NCBI GenBank assembly: GCA_030062745.1
Contig: CP099840.1
Coordinates: forward strand, 6,010,138-6,074,137
Source of the DNA: Capitulum mitella
Lineage: Eukaryota > Arthropoda > Thecostraca > Pollicipedomorpha > Pollicipedidae
Length of the DNA stretch: 64,000 nt
Direction: 5' to 3'
Each line of letters opens with the position of its first letter. Within the stretch, counting starts at the first letter, position 1. A program made the translations under genes and the position numbers. Shown piece after piece: positions 21,701 through 33,539 of the stretch. Under the pieces are notes generated by a model. The model made no database searches and was not told where the DNA came from. It saw only the letters and a program-made list of their open reading frames with translations.

Positions 21701-24700
21701 TGCCAATATGATCCAGCGAAGGATTTCAGAACATGGTATGCTTGCGACCTGTCTAGAATAAAAAACGATTGAATCATTTAAAACAGTCTGGCTACCCTAT
21801 CACGTTTAAGTGCGGCGAAGACACCACATCCTCGCCGTTGAGATCCATACAGAGCTATCTGACTGATTGTGACTAGTTTTCCGGCCTGGCCAGTACATCA
21901 TTCGAAGGACTCATTGAAATTCATCCATAACTCCTCGGATGTCAGAATGGCTTACATAACTGCGGCTCGCCGCACTACTTCCGAGGAAAAACAGCCACTA
22001 ACGGATTTGCTTCCCCTTGTTTGAAGTTTCTATAGCGGTTCGCGGGACAGATTTTCATCGTGCGGATCAAACAGCTAGACCCATCGACTGATTTATACAG
22101 TCCCTCTCCATCAGAATTACCTCATAGTGAGCAATAGACACCCTGACCAGCAATGACGCCATGACCTGTAGAATCCTTTGCAGTCTGGAAAATACCCAAG
22201 GGCAGATGTTTGACAATACGGGGCAAATATCTGAATGTTTCTTTTGCAGTTTTCCACCTAACTCAGACACTCAGACCAGACGCCGGCTCGGCTCCCGCCA
22301 AAGACCGGGCCGGGTCCCTCCAGAGACGGGACCGGGACCCTCCACAGACCGGGCCGGGTCCCGCCAGATGAGCACCGTCCCACGCGGCGGGAAGTCGGCC
22401 GTTGCAGTTGGCAACTTCGCCGATTTGCGGCCGGCCCGGACGATTGCCGACGGCGGCGGCCGGCCCCGCGCCCAAAAACGGACAGCGGAAGGTCAGCGGA
22501 GCGCGGCGGGGACCGCCGGGCAGATACATCGTCGGCCGGTCATGAGCGTCCGCGGAGAGAGGCGGCGTACAGGAGATGTCCGTAACGTACTGTACTGCAC
22601 TTGGTGAACGAGCACAGAGGCGGCATAAGAGTCTTTCATGTTAGAGACCCGATTTCGCAAACACTTTGCTCTACAGCGTTTGCTCAAGCGATCCAGCGGA
22701 GTTTGTCGTACTTCGCTCATTTTGGGTTCTCTGTCCCTTCTCAAGATGAAACTCTTCAAGATGATCTGAGTGAATGCTGGAAGGGAATGAAAAGAAAAAT
22801 GAGGAAGGAGGAGGATGGGAAAAGGGAAGGAAGAAGGATAAGCTGGTGAACGCGGCTGAGAAAGAACTAAAAGCGATATGACGCATCCAAAAGCTGCAAA
22901 ATTTGATCGCTTGTCTTTTTCACTTAAGCTCTTCCAGGTAAGGTGCGATAAATATACATGTGTGGTATGTGTACATGTGAGACAAGCCCCCTTCCTTGCA
23001 TTTTTGTTATCTTGCACGTCTGATTATTCCAGCAATCCAGCACCTGAATGTTTTTCTTTTTTGTACGTAACTTAGTAGAATAAAACTCAATTATTTTGGC
23101 ATTTTGACTGATCTCTTTGCTACACGGGCTCACGTTTGGCTTCCCTCTAGCGCTCACCACAGGAATCAGGGGATCATAATATCAGAACATACGAAACATT
23201 CTGTGTTGGGAGGTGTCATACCAAAGCCCGAACTTTAGCTTTTTCCGCCTATTCATGACGCTGCCTTCAGGTCGGCTCATTCATCAGGGTCGCAGCGGCT
23301 TAATCAGCCCGTACAGCTGTCCCTTTCGGGCAGACGTCTGGACGTAACTCACCAGCGGCGGTAAATCTGAGCTCCTAATGGAAACAGCGACGGCCGGGCA
23401 CCATCCGTTACGGCGGACGCCTCTCAGCCAATCAGACCAATCGTCACACACCAGATGTGGCCAGAGCTGGCAGACCAAAACCTGGGGTTTCTGTTTTGTG
23501 CTGGTAGGTAAATGGTGCCCCAAAACCCAAACGGTGATTAGTCCAGTTTCTGAAGTACAACACCCCAAATGAGAATCGCCATTTCATGCTTCCATTTGCA
23601 TTTGATGAGTATATAATTTCAAAGCAATGCTACGGCATGCTTGTAAACACAGCACCATCATTGCTGTGCAGAGAGAGGCTTGTTTTAAAATATGTAAAGC
23701 AGTATGAATACTGCTTATTGTGTACGGACACTAAAACAAGCTTCTCCAGCATAGTGAGTGATGCTGCATTTTTAAACCACTTTTTAAAACCCGCAAGCTA
23801 AGACAAATTCGGATTGAATCAAGAATACGTCGCAGCACGCGTGAAATGATGGAAGTATGGCGCAATATCTGTTTTCCGGAAACAAGACAGTCAGACGTCA
23901 CGTGTTCTAGATAGGTCCCCTCTGTAAGCATGCGTCCGTTAACTGTCAGTGGACAAACGTAGGAAACCGAATCACATGGCATAATTATTAATGCTTACTA
24001 AACACAACCTAGTTCAGAGGGGCGCAAAGGAAAAAGGGTTCCTGAAAAGCACAGGTTTTGTGGCTTGCCGGTGTTCACTGCTTCACCGTCAGCTGGCCAT
24101 GCACCAGTCCCCTAAGCGATGACATAACCATTGAACCGATATTCCAAAAGCCAGGACATCGGACCGTGCCGTAAGCCATCTTTCAACGCCATTTAGCAAT
24201 TACGTCCTGGCGCATATTCGTCTGACAGATAACCAGTTTCGTTTTTGATAATTAGTCGGAGCGTTCCGGGAAAGATGGCAAAATCCATGACAGCTGCCCG
24301 CCCTGGATGGGACGGATACGACAATCATGACAGATTCAAGCAACCGCCTGAACTGGTAGACTGTAACGCTCACATGAGGCATGCGGCACAGCCTGCCCTG
24401 CAGGCAGCCGATCAACCGACGGAACTTCAAACGCAAAGCTGAAATTATTACGGCTTTATTGCTGCTGAGGGGAAATTCAGTACCAGACGATTATGCAATA
24501 CTATTCGGCATATGTAAACTATCAACGTTTGATGCGCTCCGGAACGCGTTTGGAGGGAACCGAGGCCTTATAAACTGTGGTTCCGCTCTTACAAATGTTT
24601 CTCGTACGTTTTACTGCCTTTTGGACGCGTTTTAGAACGTCAGACAACGGACGAACGTGCCAGCTTACATGCGCCATTAACGTTGATTTCTGGACTGACG

Positions 24701-27371
24701 GCTGGATTCATTCACTCCATTTCCCTAGGCACCGCAAAAAGGCGGCCAGAGGCCACACCAGGCCGGACTCGGGGCGCAGCGTCGCGTTTGGCGGACGCTC
24801 GATGACGGCGGGTGCAGAGTCGACAACTTAATGCCGCATCGTACCGGCATGCATCACTTCAAGTACCTTATGTGGCTGGTATTAAATGAATATGCTTCAG
24901 CTCAGCCGGTAAGGCAGACTGGGCTTAAGGTGAAGTTATTGGGCCAACAGAAACAATCGGAGTATGCTCGTAATAATTCAGTTACGCTGAAGTGCATCTA
25001 GAAAACTACAAGACAGTAAATACCTGAGCAAAATACAACAAAGTTGTCCAATTCGATGCGTCAACAGCCGACAGGAAACACTTGAGTCACGGCCAGTTGC
25101 CACAATCCTCCGTCACAGAAACCTTAGCTAGTCCTGGTCACCTTAAACATTTATTCACGCGTATGTTTTATATGATAAACGACACTCCCTGGTGCAGGCA
25201 CATTTGAGCCCGACGCGTTCATCTCTAACTGAAGTTATACCCCGTCAGATATCTACCATGGTCCTCGGCGACTCCACGTCCACGACCCTGGATACTAGCA
25301 GCTTGTGGGGCTGGGCGGCACGCTTTTCCGGGTACGTCGGAGTGGAAATTCGGGCGAACAGTCTCAAGTCTCAGCGGGTGAGGGGCCCTGCAAACGACCC
25401 GCCCACTCAAGGGTCACCTGATTCGGCTCACACAAGTACGTTTGTTCACTTGAGCTTCTCGCAATCCGCTGGGATAGTTGGCATTCATCCTCGGAATGCT
25501 TCCATGGGTTCATGCACGTTTTGCACAATGTAGTTTATCCGCATAACGGTGACCAGTGCAGATGGGGAAGCTCTGATGGACATGACGGCAAGTTCATAAG
25601 CATGGGATTTCCCCACTGTTCTCAAGTCTAAAATCAGCCCGATCTGGACATGATGCTGCACGAACAAAAGACCGAAAAAAGCGTTCTCTTTTCTCGGAGT
25701 TATCCAAATAGAAGAGTGAAACCACTGAAATAAAACGCTCGCGTTTGTCGTACACCTTGCGTCACATCTGACGAAAAGTTGATCCCAAAGATATGTCCGC
25801 GTCGAGTCTTGACTCGCCTAATGCTCACTCACTGCTGGGCGCGGAGCGTTTTCCTTCCTGGTAGGTGAATAGCCTCTCGCGTTCATTTCCACGGCGAGAC
25901 TTGCCTACCTCCCGTGGCAAAACGCCAATGTCAGGACCAATAGCGATGCCAGGAGTAGGTCCCTCAGTGACGGAGGTCATCTTCAGTCTGCTTACAAGTC
26001 GTAATAGCGGAATCGTGACGCGAAGGCCGGCATCGTAAAAAGCCTTCTGCCCATTTCTTTAGCACCGGTAAGCGGTACCCTACGCTATCATAACCTTGAA
26101 ATAAAACAAAAACTCTAGGCCCAGTTACTGAACGAGGAAAGCAAATCACAAGCCGAACTTAGCGTCCTGCAAGTTTTTATCATGAGGTCTCGCGGCCCAA
26201 AAACTGACCTAGCCCACAAAACGCGTCCTTTGTGCTTCCAGCCGCACGTGGGACGGCGACAGGCAAGATATTAAAGGTATACTGCGCACATCATGTGGCA
26301 GTCGCTGTTGAGTAGATGTTCATACAACGGGCTGAACAAACTGAAATCGGTGACCCGCCATTACAGATCAGCCTGAAATAACCCGTCAACCATTCAAGTG
26401 AATATGGGAGGCATGTCCTTTCCGCACACAACGCGTTGAAATGAGAATCTCGACAACGGTGACTGTACCGCCTACACAAAAACAACAAAGAGAAATATTC
26501 GTTCTGCCTAAACCCCACTTTGTTGGCGCATAGCGACGACACACAAGTCGGCATCTGACAGGATATATTTCACGTATTCTGCATACCCCAAGTAACACGA
26601 TGGCATTGGCCGGAGCGACACCATTACTTTAGCGTCGGACTTGTGACTGGTGTTGGTGACTGGTGACTGGTCGAACTTGTGACAGTCTCGCACATCGGAC
26701 CCCAACTGAACCAGGAAGGACATTCCGAAAGGCGAAAATCGATAACGGAAGTGCATGTTCACATTTCTTTTCCAGGCAAAGCCTTGCGTACAAAGAAATC
26801 GCTAGCGTTTTAGGTAACCCCACAAACAGCGCCCGTCAAAACTTAACATAGTTCGCTACTCCTAGAAAGCACGTTCATCTATTCTATAAATGACCGCGAA
26901 ACAAACCATCCTCGACGTCCTTACAAGCTAGCCTAGCTTACGCCGCGAACGACACCGCCCCAGACGAGCATCAAGCAGTGCAAAACGAGACAGGCGCGGA
27001 GGAATAAAGAGCAGTATCAAAGGCGCGCGCGCACCACAGACGCAGTGCGCCAGCGCCCGGCGGAGGCGCCGGCCGCGCGCGGGAGGCGCGGAGCGGGACG
27101 GACGCAGGACAGAGACGGACCGGCACCGGTCCCCGGCCGGCCGGACCCACTGGCCGTCAGCCGAGCGGGCGGCTCGCAGCGCGCCGGCGACGCGCCGCCG
27201 CCGCTGCCGCGCCGCTGCCGCTGCCGCCCCGCCCCGTCCGTCGCCCGCCGTGGAATCCCCCCTTCAAGGCACTTCCTCCCACCCCAGCTGGCGCAGAGTC
27301 GAGAGGGTCACGGATACACGATACTCCTTGTTTGGACCTCTACTGCGTCGGCGTCGGCGTCGGCGGACCAG
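18740..27371. other. 8.6 kb without recognised gene
   Basis: This lies between the SLC16-like 5' end and the CLIC stop codon, both on the minus strand, so it includes the CLIC 3' UTR at its right edge; no AATAAA was found on the minus strand in the 900 bp below the stop. GC/CpG-rich patches occur at about 18,740-19,740, 20,990-21,550, 22,270-22,580 and 27,020-27,260; long frames in them are compositional. A purine-rich tract spans 22,780-22,850. No tRNA-like B box or conserved coding segment was recognised. Confidence 0.4.
22298..22363 (+). repeat. three 22-bp tandem units
   Basis: Units start at 22,298, 22,320 and 22,342 and share CC(A)NAGAC and GGGNCCGGGNCCC. Interruptions are single substitutions. 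A degenerate half unit may precede at about 22,284. Confidence 0.8.
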
Positions 27372-27452
27372 TCACTCGACCTGAACCGAAGGCGGGATCG
27401 ACGTGGTGAACGACGGCGTCTCCAGCTCCTCGTGCTTCTTCATCTTGGTGCC
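27372..27452 (-). CDS. Clic: CLIC terminal coding exon
   Basis: Last coding exon of the chloride intracellular channel gene. It begins after the acceptor GGGTCGCAG (27,460-27,453) and encodes GTKMKKHEELETPSFTTSIP followed by six more residues and TGA at 27,372-27,374. KMKKHEELETP and FTT.IP is the arthropod CLIC C-terminus, which lies after the helical GST-C domain. It joins in phase 0 to the exon ending HYKLQQ at 28,208. This exon has no start codon and is easy to miss. The 3' UTR continues leftward, end not identified. Confidence 0.9.
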   Translation of the reverse strand, partial: GTKMKKHEELETPSFTTSIPPSVQVE

Positions 27453-28207
27453 CTGCGACCCGACGGAAGCGCCAGACATCAGGATGTGACAGGTATATGT
27501 TTGTGGCGGAGAAGCTTAGCGAATTGCCCGGGTCTGCGATAAATGCAGGAGGCACACAGCAACACAAACACACGCTAACAACGGACGGTGGCCCACTGAC
27601 TTTTGAGCGCGATTACAAACATCCCGAGCAATGACTCCTTCCGCTCAGCTCACATAAATGCAGACGAACTCCAAACGATCTTTCGAAGCCTTCATAGTTC
27701 AGGTTACACATTTGAACATGGATTCCTCTTTCCCATGAAACGCACCTATTCTTTTCAGTTGGCACCCAGCCCCCGTGCACGCTTCAGCAGACTGTTCTTT
27801 CTAACAACATCACATTTTGCACGTTTTCCGTCCAACAAACCCCACCAAGCATGCCCAGTACTCACACAGCAGTGCCGCACGCCCGCTCCCTGGCGCGGCA
27901 GCAAGAGAGAGAAAGACAAACACAAGTCAACACCGCCGTCCCCTCTCCGCCGCAGGTTTACGGGCGCGTCAACACCACGTGAGATACGTCATTCCACTCC
28001 ACCCGCCCGTGTTAACAGTAGCCGCACCAGGCCGGCCACCGCGACGCGCCGCCTTCCCCGCACGACGGTCAGACCGTGAGAGAATATAGGGAAACGCAGA
28101 CAGCGCGGTCCCGTGTCCCCTGGGTACGATGACGCAACCGTGACAGGATTTAAGAACACGCAGACTGGGCGGCCCGGCGGCAGCTCAGGCCGGCGGCGGC
28201 GCCTCAC
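27453..28207 (-). other. CLIC intron between last two coding exons
   Basis: 755 bp, GTGAGG at the donor side and GTCGCAG at the acceptor. GC-rich patches flank both exons. A plus-strand frame at 27,603-28,079 lies inside this intron and shows no family resemblance. Confidence 0.75.
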
Positions 28208-28347
28208 CTGCTGCAGCTTGTAGTGGTTGATGATGTCCTGGTCGGCGGGACACGACTGGGTGAAGGCGTCCAGCAGGTACATGTGGTGCATGTACCGCCA
28301 CAGGTTCTCGTACTCGGCCGGGATCTCAAAGTCCTGGAAGAACTTGC
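28208..28347 (-). CDS. Clic: CLIC penultimate coding exon (GST-C helices)
   Basis: 140-nt exon with acceptor GACGTTTCAG before it and donor GTGAGG after it. It enters in phase 1, completing a glycine codon with the previous exon (RVA-G), then encodes KFFQDFEIPAEYENLWRYMH, an aromatic-rich stretch and finally TQSCPADQDIINHYKLQQ. SCPADQDIINHYKLQQ is a hallmark of arthropod CLICs. In the family this region forms the last helices of the all-alpha GST-C domain. Exon length and both phases agree with neighbours. CLIC proteins are soluble GST-fold proteins that can insert into membranes; in arthropods the physiological role is poorly defined. Confidence 0.95.
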
Positions 28348-28831
28348 CTGAAACGTCAACGACGGTGAGCGACTTGAACATGAAGAGTAGACGAAGACAG
28401 TTAACTGAGGTTAAGGGGAGCGTGGATTCCAACGCCCTATTACGCCCCATGAATAATGGACAGCTGGGGCGACTGAAATGCAGCTTGTACACAATATCTA
28501 TGAATTGTGAATACCAGCTACGTGAAACGGACACAACTTGCAGCTCCAGCCTGACCCGTAAGTCATCATTCATTAGTACCCGTGATTACGTTCAAAGTTC
28601 AACGTCGCTGGCAAGAGATAAAGATTGGTTCTGGGTATGAAAAGCAAACATTCTTATCATTGATCATCGCTCCTGACGCATATACATGCTAACGCACCAG
28701 CCTAACTGATAAGCCTGTCGTACTCCGTCCAAGTTCAGCAATCATGCTACGATCCTGTAGCACCCTCTGTTAGCCCGTAGACGATCAGTTTGGCCCTGCG
28801 TTTCAGTCAGCGATGACGCGACACAACCCAC
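28348..28831 (-). other. CLIC intron
   Basis: 484 bp, donor GTGGGT, acceptor TTTCAG. Nothing else seen in it. Confidence 0.85.
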
Positions 28832-29006
28832 CGGCCACGCGAATGTGCTGCAGTTTGGGCATCAGCTCGCAGTCGAAGCAGCACAGCGTGTCTCCCGTCA
28901 AGAAGCGGCTCTTCTTCTGGCCCAGGTGCTCGTCGATCTTACGCAGCACCGAGAGCAGCACCTGCTTCGAGTGGTCGTCCCCCTTCATCAGCATCAGCTT
29001 GAATTT
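28832..29006 (-). CDS. Clic: CLIC coding exon (start of GST-C domain)
   Basis: 175-nt exon between acceptor GTGCTCCGGCAG and donor GTGGGT. It starts in phase 0 directly after ENVYS with KFKLMLMKGDDHSKQVLLSV, continues RKIDEHLG and ends FLTGDTLCCFDCELMPKLQH plus IRVA and the first base of Gly. TGDT..C.DCELMP.L is the conserved CLIC segment of the GST-C domain. Length fits exactly with both neighbours' phases. Reading beyond the donor adds a spurious tail that ends at a stop in the intron. Confidence 0.95.
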
Positions 29007-30663
29007 CTGCCGGAGCACAGGGTGGACGATGGCGTGAGCGACGCACAAATGCCGAGCAAATATCGTGCCCGGACAACGGGAAACCCAGTTCTGTTCAGGC
29101 GGGTTACACAGCACACCGCGAGTCAATCCATTTACGGCTCCCTATTTCGCGCGGCGGGCTGCTCGAACATAAAACATGGAACGCGAACCGCAAAGGAATG
29201 CAACTAATGACTTAACGCATAAAGAACGAGCGACGTCCACGCCGGTGGACGTGTCCTTGACACTGACTTCCTCGCACTAACAGGCCCACGAGCTACGGGA
29301 AAATCCATACTGAGCGGAACCAGCGCAATGTGACATCACCCTCCCCACCCCAGGCCCCGCACCAGCGGCACTGGGCCAAGAGCCTTCCGACCCTCCCCTC
29401 TCGCCGAAGCCTTTGTGCGGACTCTGCGATCCCTAAACGCCACATAATTCGCTGATGCCCCAAAACGCGTCTGCCTCGACGATCACACGACGGCGGTGCC
29501 ATTACGACCAGCGGCGCTCCGTGCTGCGATGCGTGGCACTTGATGACATCATTGTCCGCAATCCCCGCTGAATCCCCGACTGAACTGATGCGGCCAATAT
29601 CTCGCCGGCGCGGCCCGGCGTCGGCCGCCGGCAGACCCGGCGGCGGTGACGGACGGGCGGCGGCAGGGCGAGTTATCCGCGCTCGGGGAGGGCGTCGGCC
29701 GGCCTTCCGCTGCGTGCCGGTGATATACGGCCGGACACGTCATCTAGCGGCGGTCAGACGCCGCCAGATAAGCCGGCGTCGGTGACAGGGATCCTGGCAG
29801 GGGCTGATAACTACTGACACGATCAGTTGCGGGGCTTGGCGACGGCTCTAAGTCTTGTGAACCACGTAGAAACGCGCACTTCCGTGAAACGTCTCGTCCC
29901 ATGCATCGTTCAAAGAACAAAACCACACCCCACTCTACCTTCTCCATATGCCTTGGCAGGAGTCTCCCATTGCATACTTTATCCAGCCCATGATTCTGCC
30001 CATGATAAAATAATTTATCTTATCTCTTCCTGAATTCGAAGGCGTGTACCAAGCTCCGTGCGCTCGAACTCTTACCAACGACTGATCTAAGCAAACCTCT
30101 GATGCAATACAACCCAGCTGCCGTTATGGGCAGCCGCCGTGGATTTCATCAGGGAGCAGAGTTTGATGGGATGAAGCGTAGGGCAGGACAGCACCTGCCT
30201 GCCGGGTTCACAGTTCACCTGTACCGGGGCGACGAGTCACCACATCCCTAATGTGTCGCACCCGACAGTGGCAACCGTGCCTGTCTGTGGATCGGTCCGC
30301 ATACTGCACTAGTGTCCACCAGCTGTCTGCCCCCCCCCCCCTCAACACCAACGACCCTGCAAAACCAGACGCCACGCTTCGCCGCACCAGCCCAGTGCAG
30401 ACATACCTCCAGAGCCACACGTTACCGTCTCGCACCCAAAACCCACACTCAGCACTGCCACGCGCCCCAGCGCACCATCAGACAACACGCCACCATTTCC
30501 CGCCCTCAAACCGGCGCCAGACGCCCTGTCCGGCTATCAGCATCACGTAACGGGGCCGCCACGGGGCGCGTAACGACCACCAGCCGTGGCAATGGCCAGC
30601 GGCGGCCGTCTGTGACCTGCGCCGGCCGAGCTTCCCCCTCCCCCCCCCGGCGCCAACACTCAC
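29007..30663 (-). other. CLIC intron
   Basis: 1,657 bp with donor GTGAGT. It contains a GC-rich patch (about 29,580-29,790), a C12 run at 30,330-30,341 and a short CT/GC-rich segment near the exon. No gene inside was recognised. Confidence 0.8.
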
Positions 30664-30826
30664 GCTGTAGACGTTCTCAATCTTGGTGGCGACCTCCTTG
30701 TCCTGGACGAACAGGTTGTGCCCGCCGGGCACGTTCTTCATGATGTGCCGCTCGATCTTCTCGTTCTCCAGCACGGCCAGCCCGTTGTCGACCAGAATCG
30801 GCGGCGACGTGGCGTCAAAGTTGGAC
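30664..30826 (-). CDS. Clic: CLIC coding exon (thioredoxin fold to domain linker)
   Basis: 163-nt exon with acceptor CACGGTTTTCAG and donor GTGAGT. It enters with one base completing an Arg codon (DF-R), then SNFDATSPPILVDNGLAVLE, NEKIERHIMKNVPGGHNL and FVQDKEVATKIENVYS, ending in phase 0. PPIL is the cis-proline loop of the thioredoxin/GST-N fold and NEKIERHIM..VPGG is highly conserved in arthropod CLICs. Joining to 28,832-29,006 gives IENVYS-KFKLML as in the family. High confidence. Confidence 0.95.
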
Positions 30827-30940
30827 CTGAAAACCGTGGCGCCGGTCGCATCAGTGGACCATCCGTCAGGGAGGCGGCGCCCGAGGACCCGGCCCGGCGC
30901 CGCCGACGACCGACCGCCACGCCCGCAGGTGACCTCACCG

Positions 30941-30969
30941 CCCCCCCCCCGAGGGGGGGGGGGCGGGGG
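30941..30969. repeat. C10-GA-G11-C-G5 homopolymer hairpin
   Basis: Ten C (30,941-30,950) are followed by GA, eleven G (30,953-30,963), C and five G. The two runs can pair with each other, and each strand could form a G-quadruplex or i-motif. It lies 115 bp from the CLIC exon at 30,826, within the intron. Confidence 0.8.
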
Positions 30970-31610
30970 CCATGTCGGCGCGGCGGCGGCCGCCGCTCGT
31001 GTCGGCCCCGTTGGAGATACGTCCGGGAGGCGGCTCGTCGGAGCCGGCCGCCGATACTGCACGCTTATTTATTGGACACTGGACGAAGGCTCGCCATTGT
31101 TAAATGACCGCTCTCGACCGTCGGCCGAAGCGCTTCGTAAATTTCCCGAATTATCGCCATCCTTCATCTAGATAAGCCCGGCGGTCTTGAAACCGAGCCA
31201 CATGGAACGGCCACTTCCTAACGGATTGTTTCCATACACGACCACAGCCAGGCCGAACGGCCCGTCTCCGCCCGACTCAAGTTTGGCAGGACCGCCCACA
31301 GTCGCCATGCATCACGTGTTCCCGGAAACACGTCCTAAATGACTCGGCCATTTGTATCCATATACCAATAATCATCACCGATCTGCGAACAAAGCCCGGG
31401 AGCGACAAGACCAGCGCGGACCTGCGTCGGCGAGAGGTGCCATCACTCTGCGCGCCTCTGTCGCCGTGAGCGGATCCACCTATTAAGGTCGACTCGGCGC
31501 GCCGGCCGCCGACGCCGGCCGTCCGGGCAGGCAATCGCACCCCTCCCCGGGGAGTCATCAGCGACGGGCGGCCGCTCCGGGCGAGCACCGCCTGCTAACG
31601 GGACACCTCC

Positions 31611-31847
31611 AGCGGCCGGGGACCGCCAGAGATCGGCCAGCGTAACCATCACCTCCGGCGGCCGAGGCACATCACAGACCGGCCTGGGTAACCATTACTA
31701 ACGGCGACCGAGGGCCACCGAGACCGGTCAGGGTAACCGTCACCTCCGGCGGCCGGGATCTCCAGACACTAGCCAGAGTGCTCATCACCTCCAGCGGTCG
31801 GGATCCACCAGACTGGCCAGGGTAACAATCACCTCCGGCGGACTCGG
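31611..31847. repeat. minisatellite, five 44-46-bp units
   Basis: Unit starts at 31,611, 31,657, 31,703, 31,748 and 31,793. Each has GCGGCCG-like, GG(C/T)CAG(G/C)GTAAC and CACCTCC parts. Units shorten left to right (46, 46, 45, 45, 44 bp). Minus-strand frames across it are repetitive and not genes. Confidence 0.85.
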
Positions 31848-33396
31848 ACAGAGACCAGCGGCACACGACTTCTAGCCAAGCTACGGTAATTAAATCGCAG
31901 CCGCGGAGGGTGTGTTCTGAAGTGACGCCTGCTGTGGATATTTATGGTGCTGGAATGTGTGGAACATCCTGGGGGCTAGGAAGGGAATAGTACCGTCCAC
32001 AGTCGCAGATGGTCACCATACGGTTTGGGTTTTTGCAATCCCAACCCTAGCCAAATGTTCGGCACGGGCTTTGGAATAATCCTATAAAATGTTAATATTC
32101 AGCACTGGTATCTTACCAACACAAGCCAAAAAGGCGTTTTACTGAAAATAATTTCTAGCTCATCAGACTGCGAAGGGGAGTAATGAATGTTACAAAACAT
32201 TATTTACATCTGCGCCCCCCGACCATAGTTTGGTTCAACTATGATCGTGGACAAAAATAAGTTATAGCTGTACGTTTAATCGAAAAGCTACACATTTCAA
32301 ATGCATGCAATTTTGATGTCAGTTTCTTTCCGCTTGCCATTTAACATGGAATCTAACAATTCAAGCAAGAAACGCACTACTGCTGGAGCATAACATCCAA
32401 GTACGCGACGTGCCGAGAAGCTCGAAAACAATGCAGCTTACACTACGCCACTTCCTCCGAGCGCACGCTCTTATCCTCGTAAACAAACGTCCACCACCCT
32501 CTTGACGCAGCCTCGTTGCCGTCCGGTAAACACTCGGCCCTCCTGGAGCACGGGATCTCAGGCCCACGCCTCAGCCAAGACCCGCCGGCGCTCCACACCA
32601 GTCCGCCGCCGCGAGCTGCGAACGCGCGCCGCCAGGGCGGCGCCACAGTCGGCCGGCGTCGGACCGTGAATGAGGCGGAGGCGACGGCGACCATGCATAC
32701 GGACGCCAGACGGATTACCTGCAATCCGGGCCGCCGCCTGATGTCGACCCGGCAGATCACGGGATCACGACCCGGCGCCCGGACGACCGCACGCGGGAGA
32801 TCTACTGTGACCGTGGCCTGAGCCCCAATCGGCGGAATTTATGACCAGCGCCAACTGCCCCGACGAAAGAAGCGAGCTAAGGTAACGTATCGAGCGCCGG
32901 CACCATTCATCAAAGGGTGGACTGGGCAAAACGACCGGATACCCGATCAGGGTCAGCTGAATATACTCCGCCATGACGAATCACCGATACCGCCGGCAGT
33001 AACGGTGGCTTACTGAACCGTGCCGACTGCATCACATCCGGCGGAATCACAGCGTTTCTTGAAAGCCGTTAGTGGTCATCGCTTGGCTTCTTGGGAACAC
33101 CGAAACTGCCATGAACGATAAATCCACATCACGAAATGCGCTGAAGAAACTGGTGACGATCTTTTCTGATTTCTGGCCCATAAAATTCAGCTTCCGATAA
33201 TCGACGCAAAGAACTACCCACATTCTTCCCAAAAGTAACTTATGCTGAAAAAGACCATCCATAAAGGAACCAGCAGATTTCCTGCCATGAAAAACTGCTG
33301 TCTGTCACGCAGACAACAAACAGGCAACCAAATCAGGTGCCGCCCGGACGCGTCCTGCCATCTACCGGCCGCGCTGATCACTACAGCTTCTCTCAC

Positions 33397-33539
33397 CTGA
33401 AGTCTGGTGGCGGCTTGAGCATGTCGACGGTGGTGACCTTGAGCGAGATGGTCTTCAGCTCGGCCAACAGGTACAGGTCCATGAAGTACTCCTGACAGAA
33501 CAGGCAGGCTCCCTTTCTCCGGCCATCGATGGTCGACGC
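33397..33539 (-). CDS. Clic: CLIC coding exon (thioredoxin-fold active-site region)
   Basis: 143-nt exon with acceptor CCTCGTTTTGCAG and donor GTGAGA. It begins ASTIDGRRKGACLFCQEYFM and ends VTTVDMLKPPPDF with two bases of an Arg codon. CLFC is the arthropod counterpart of the vertebrate CPFS glutaredoxin-like motif; the first Cys is the redox-active residue in the family. In relatives about 20-30 residues precede ASTIDG, ending in an ELIIK-like strand, and must come from an upstream exon that I could not find. The five exons found here give 233 residues, against roughly 250-260 for arthropod CLICs. Frames starting at ATGs upstream of the acceptor are intron read-through. Confidence 0.95.

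Larger units (their letters stand above)
30827..33396 (-). other. CLIC intron with minisatellite and poly-C/poly-G hairpin
   Basis: 2,570 bp, donor GTGAGA. It holds the 44-46-bp minisatellite at 31,611-31,847, the C10/G11 tract at 30,941-30,969, GC-rich DNA at 31,480-31,640 and 32,560-32,820, and otherwise AT-moderate DNA. No embedded gene seen. Confidence 0.75.

Noticed and set aside
33047..33262. Reverse-transcriptase-like LCVDYRKLN motif on the minus strand
   Set aside because: Only nine residues match the gypsy-type motif; flanking residues do not continue the family pattern and no other RT motif is nearby. Probably chance.
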